Assembly: GCF_002802985.1 (NCBI RefSeq)
Contig: NZ_NVPT01000007.1
Coordinates: 1 to 59,664 of the forward strand
Direction of reading: 5' to 3'
DNA from: Geodermatophilus chilensis
GTDB taxonomy: Bacteria; Actinomycetota; Actinomycetes; Mycobacteriales; Geodermatophilaceae
Length of the DNA: 59,664 nucleotides
How positions within the stretch are numbered: position 1 is the first letter of the stretch; every line of letters begins with the position of its first letter. The notes under the pieces were generated by a model. The model had not been told where the DNA came from. It saw nothing but the letters and a program-made list of their open reading frames with translations, and made no database searches. A program made the translations under genes and the position numbers. Of the stretch, positions 56,797 to 59,664 are shown one piece after another.

Positions 56797-57699
56797 GTGT
56801 CGCCCAGCGCCCCTGATGCTCAGGTCCTCGAGCGCCTGTCCGCTCTCCGGCAGCACCAGCAGGACGGACGGCGTTCGCCGCACAAACCACTGCTGGTGCT
56901 CCTGGCCCTGGGGCGGCTGGCCGAGACCGGATCGAGCAGCCTCCCGTGGTCCGTGGCCGAGGACAAGCTCGCCGACCTCATCCAGGAGTTTGGGCCGACG
57001 TCGAAGACGCCGCGGGCGCAGAGCGCCGCGTATCCGTTCACCCGGCTGCGCGCCGATGGCGTGTGGACGCTCGACCGCAACGTGCCGATGGACAACCTCA
57101 AGCCGCTGCGGGAGGGCGTGACCGGTCGGCTGGAGGCGTCCCTAGAGAAGGCCCTGAAGGACCGTCCGGAGCTACTCGACGCGGTCGCTCGGGGCCTTGT
57201 CGAGAGCCACTTCCCCGGGACGGTCGCACCGGACGTCCTGGCCTCGGTCGGTTTGGACCCGGACCTGCTGGAAGGGCGCTCGGTCAGCGGCGGAAGCAGG
57301 GAGCGACGGCGCAGCAGCTCCTGGCCTACCGCCGTCATCGCGGCCTGGGACCGGCAGTGCGCCTTCTGCGGGTTCGACGGCGCTGCGGGTGGAGGCGTCG
57401 TCGGCATCGAGGCGGCGCACGTCCGCTGGTTCAAGCTCGGCGGCCCGGACGACCTCGACAACGGGCTGGCTCTCTGCTCGCTGCACCACAAGTTGTTCGA
57501 TCGCGGCATCCTCGGCCTGGACGACGACTTCGCCGTCGTCGTGTCCCAGCGCTTCTCCGCCCGCACCTCGCAGGGACGAGCTGTCTACGACCTGCACGGT
57601 CAGCGGCTGCGGCCGCGTCCGGGCACTCCCCTACCGGCGGAGCGGCACGTCCTGTGGCACCGCGAGCAGGTGTTCCAGGGGACGGCCCTGGCCGGCTGA
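56797..57699 (+). CDS. sulfur-binding-domain HNH restriction endonuclease (ScoMcrA-like)
   Basis: 300 residues. The N-terminal half (RRSPHKPLLVLLALGRLAET, AYPFTRLRADGVWTL) matches the sulfur-binding domain that recognises phosphorothioate-modified DNA. The C-terminal half is HNH: CAFCGFDG, VVGIEAAHVRWFKLGGPDDL, DNGLALCSLHHKLFDRGIL, with zinc cysteines and catalytic histidines in place. Such type IV enzymes cut foreign modified DNA. No dnd or ssp modification genes are seen. The GTG at 56797 is preceded by a GGGAAC/GTTCCC repeat (56781-56796) rather than a strong ribosome binding site. It converges on the next HNH gene. Confidence 0.88.
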   Translation: MSPSAPDAQVLERLSALRQHQQDGRRSPHKPLLVLLALGRLAETGSSSLPWSVAEDKLADLIQEFGPTSKTPRAQSAAYPFTRLRADGVWTLDRNVPMDNLKPLREGVTGRLEASLEKALKDRPELLDAVARGLVESHFPGTVAPDVLASVGLDPDLLEGRSVSGGSRERRRSSSWPTAVIAAWDRQCAFCGFDGAAGGGVVGIEAAHVRWFKLGGPDDLDNGLALCSLHHKLFDRGILGLDDDFAVVVSQRFSARTSQGRAVYDLHGQRLRPRPGTPLPAERHVLWHREQVFQGTALAG

Positions 57700-57700
57700 G

Positions 57701-58219
57701 TCAGACCTCGACGGGATCAGGGACCGGCGGGCCGTACCGCAGCACCGCGGTGGGCGTCCCGGGAGGGAAGTAGCTCTCCCGGCGCCGGGCCAGCCGATTG
57801 AGCTCCCACCGCCAGGGCGGGCGGTCGGACTTCTGCTTGTTGTGCCGCCGGCACAGGGCCTGCCCGTTCAGGACGTCGGTCGCCCCGCCACGGCTGTGCG
57901 GGTGGACGTGGTCGGCCTGGAGTGCTTCGGTTCCCCGGCACCGACCGAGCAGCCAGGAGTGGTGCTCACACCGGTGACCCGCCCGCTCGAGGAATTCGGC
58001 CTTCTCGGCCCGGGAGAAGGTGCGGCGAGGGTCCCGCCCATGCCCTCCGTGGACCATCGCAGGGCCGAGTTGAACCAGCTTGCCGAGCGTGATCACCGCC
58101 AGAAGGCCGGCCAGCCACGGGGTCGAGAGGACCTCTGCCAGAGCGCTCCGGAGCACCTCACCGACGATGTCGCCGGGGCTGGACCCAGCCATTTCCGGTT
58201 CCGCGACGAGTCCGCCCAT
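57701..58219 (-). CDS. HNH endonuclease with an N-terminal membrane-like helix
   Basis: 172 residues from the ATG at 58219 (an ATG nine codons later is an alternative). A hydrophobic stretch (TPWLAGLLAVITLGKLVQLG) precedes a basic linker and the HNH core: GHRCEHHSWLLGRCRGTEAL, ADHVHPHSRGGATDVLNGQA and LCRRHNKQKSDR, with zinc-type Cys/His pairs. This is the general HNH fold used in restriction, homing and CRISPR nucleases. Its stop lies one base past the stop of the convergent sulfur-binding-domain gene. A membrane-bound nuclease would be unusual, so the helix may instead be a buried core helix. Confidence 0.75.
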   Translation of the reverse strand: MGGLVAEPEMAGSSPGDIVGEVLRSALAEVLSTPWLAGLLAVITLGKLVQLGPAMVHGGHGRDPRRTFSRAEKAEFLERAGHRCEHHSWLLGRCRGTEALQADHVHPHSRGGATDVLNGQALCRRHNKQKSDRPPWRWELNRLARRRESYFPPGTPTAVLRYGPPVPDPVEV

Positions 58220-58277
58220 GCCCGCATCAACGGGCCCAGCGAGGAAGGACTTGAGCCTCGTCGCACGTTCGAGCGAA

Positions 58278-59198
58278 TCAGCCGCCGACGTATCGCTGCC
58301 GCAAGTCGCGACTCCAGTCGGCGAGCTCGGGCACCCGCTCAGCCGCCGACGCGAGCTCGCCGTGGCCGACGAAGCGGACTGTGATCGGCATCGCGCCGCG
58401 GTCGGCGTCCAGCGCGTCGACGGCGTCGCGCGCCGAGGTGTCGTCGTCCCGCGCCAGGACGACCGTGACGGCCTCGTCGAACACCGGCGCGCCGGTCGAG
58501 CCACCACGGCGGACGCTCTCGGTCAGCAGCACGTTGCGCAGCAGCTGCCGGGTCGCGTGTCCCCGGAGCCGGTCGTAGGCGCCGTCCGCCATGCCGAACT
58601 CCTCGCAACGCGCGCGGTACTTGGCATCTGTCCGCTCGCGGTGCGGGTCCCGGCTGAAGCTGTCGACGTACTTCGTCTCCACCGCGACGAGCAGGCTGCG
58701 GCCGTCCGCCAGCCGGGCGGAGACGACGGCGTCGAAGGCGGAGCGGTCGTCGAGGTGCTCCCGCCGCTCCGGCGCCCACTCGCACTCGATGCCGTCGATG
58801 GCCCGTGTCCCGACCCTCACGGGCACCAGCTCGGCAACGTCGAGGTCGAGCAGGTCGTTCAGGACCCGGACGGCGGCGTCCCGGTGGGCTCTCAGGTGGC
58901 CGAAGACGCTGAAGCACAGCGGCATCGAGCTGAGCATGTTGGTGAACAGGCGGGTCGTCTCGAGTTGACCGCCTTCGCGCTGTACCTCGTCCGCTCGCTT
59001 CGCGGCGTAGTCGGCGGCTTCCTCGCTGAGGAAGTTGCGGCGCCAGTGCTGGGGCTGGAGGTAGTTGCCGAGGACGCGGTCGTCGCGCCGCCCGGCCGGC
59101 AACCGCAGGACGTGCTCGCGGTACTCGGACTGCCGCTGGCGCTCGCGCCGGGTGACCGCACTGTCGGAGTCGACGCGGGCGATATCCGGAGCGCTCAT
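58278..59198 (-). CDS. PD-(D/E)XK nuclease (PGN_0703-like restriction enzyme)
   Basis: 306 residues. RSAFDAVVSARLADGRSLLV then AVETKYVDSF gives the D...ExK core of a PD-(D/E)XK nuclease; the N-terminal part (VLGNYLQPQHWRRNFLSEEA, TNMLSSMPLCFSVFGHL) and the ARCEEFGM segment resemble the PGN_0703 family of putative restriction endonucleases. No methylase is adjacent, so a type IV-like or stand-alone action is inferred. The ATG overlaps the stop of the upstream OGG-fold gene (ATGA), suggesting one operon of two DNA-acting proteins. Confidence 0.78.
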   Translation of the reverse strand: MSAPDIARVDSDSAVTRRERQRQSEYREHVLRLPAGRRDDRVLGNYLQPQHWRRNFLSEEAADYAAKRADEVQREGGQLETTRLFTNMLSSMPLCFSVFGHLRAHRDAAVRVLNDLLDLDVAELVPVRVGTRAIDGIECEWAPERREHLDDRSAFDAVVSARLADGRSLLVAVETKYVDSFSRDPHRERTDAKYRARCEEFGMADGAYDRLRGHATRQLLRNVLLTESVRRGGSTGAPVFDEAVTVVLARDDDTSARDAVDALDADRGAMPITVRFVGHGELASAAERVPELADWSRDLRQRYVGG

Positions 59199-59545
59199 GC
59201 GGCCCTCCCCCTCCGGAAGAAGGCGTACTCGATGCGGTCTGGGGTGACGAGTTCTCCTGCGGTCGAGTCGGACAGCTGCGCCGACCAGCCGGCCAGCAGG
59301 TCGCAGTAGGCGACGTAGTCACCGGAGGACCAGGCGTATCGGCCGGTCAGGGACGCCCACCCGCAGTGCCGACGCAGACTCCTGGCGACCATCGAGTCGA
59401 GGATCAGACAGCGATGAGAGGGGCTGCCGCCGCCGGCGAAGTACAGGAACTTGGTGAAGAACGGCGGACCGAGGAAGAGCCGGCATTGGCCTGCGGACGC
59501 AACCCCCGGTAGGCCCCTTCGGGATCGGTTCGTCCTAAAGATCAT
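59195..59545 (-). pseudogene. OGG-fold DNA-glycosylase-like protein, N-terminus missing
   Basis: The readable 116 residues contain LFLGPPFFTKFLYFAGGG and RCLILDSMVARSLRRHCG, the helix-hairpin-helix and aspartate region of 8-oxoguanine-glycosylase-fold proteins. Other members of this prokaryotic group are about twice as long; the whole first domain is absent, and the present N-terminus (MIFRTNRSRRGLPG) is Arg/Gly-rich filler. The truncation lies next to an IS630-type transposase start, so an insertion probably cut the gene. The remaining ATGA overlap with the nuclease gene shows the original operon. Confidence 0.6.
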
Positions 59546-59625
59546 TAACGGCAGGAGTTACGGGCTCGGTTGGCCGCCGGCCGGACCCTGCTGACAGTCG
59601 GCGCGGCCTGCGCTATGCCCACACC

Positions 59626-59664
59626 ATGAGGTATCCCCAGGGTGGCGGGCTGACCGCGGACGAG
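59626..59664 (+). mobile_element. start of an IS630-family-like transposase gene (runs off the window)
   Basis: An ATG at 59626 opens MRYPQGGGLTADE up to the window edge. This beginning is typical of the winged-helix N-terminus of IS630-type transposases as I remember them. The left terminal repeat would lie within about 59546-59625, where candidate TA target dinucleotides occur (59544-59556). Only 13 residues are visible, so the family call is tentative. Confidence 0.45.

Overview
The window is very GC-rich chromosomal DNA with strong G/C bias at third codon positions, frequent GTG starts, leaderless-looking promoters and many overlapping stop/start pairs. The gene set is actinobacterial: PASTA-like and DUF4352-like secreted proteins, Ser/Thr kinases, an NlpC/P60 hydrolase behind a c-di-AMP riboswitch, and partner-switching stress regulators. 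A member of Geodermatophilaceae (Blastococcus/Modestobacter/Geodermatophilus type) is the best guess. That is an inference from gene content, because no rRNA or other taxonomic marker is present.

Left part (1-29.5 kb), mostly intact genes. A minus-strand block encodes a thiamine-diphosphate enzyme, an enoyl-CoA hydratase and a uracil-DNA-glycosylase-like protein. A 2028-residue DUF4011/SF1-helicase/Vsr-like/DUF3320 protein (5.0-11.1 kb) converges on a GH46 chitosanase. A tight four-gene operon follows (12.2-16.3 kb): membrane Ser/Thr kinase, 45-residue membrane protein, zinc-ribbon GTPase and GAP1-like protein. Next come a UvrA-like ATPase and a light-sensing partner-switch cluster (19.2-23.9 kb: bacteriophytochrome-PP2C phosphatase, STAS protein, RsbW-like kinase, PknB-like kinase). 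RtcB, a second STAS protein, a frameshifted SMP-30 gene, a 2-hydroxyacid dehydrogenase and a riboswitch-controlled NlpC/P60 hydrolase complete this part.

Middle (29.6-42.5 kb). A group of envelope genes (DUF4352-like protein, OmpA-type lipoprotein, four-helix membrane protein, coiled-coil protein) lies beside a DUF2238-like membrane protein, a truncated ADP-ribosylglycohydrolase, a PfkB kinase, a Doc toxin-antitoxin pair, a HAD-like protein and a RecB-like nuclease-helicase of the TM0106 type.

Right part (42-59.7 kb) is accessory and visibly eroded. It holds three further intact toxin-antitoxin pairs (two MazF types, one VapC), a nucleotidyltransferase/HTH pair of toxin-antitoxin layout, and a collapsed Phd-RelE remnant. 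It also holds two decayed copies of an alcohol dehydrogenase 5' end, a decayed second copy of the HAD gene, and a frameshifted PRiA4-ORF3 gene. It ends in a defence-like block: sulfur-binding-domain HNH nuclease, HNH nuclease, PD-(D/E)XK nuclease, and an OGG-fold protein that appears cut off next to the start of an IS630-type transposase at the window edge.

The most noteworthy candidates are the kinase/GTPase/GAP1 operon, the light-input partner-switching module, the Hhe-like helicase with an added transglutaminase-like domain, and the right-end nuclease island.
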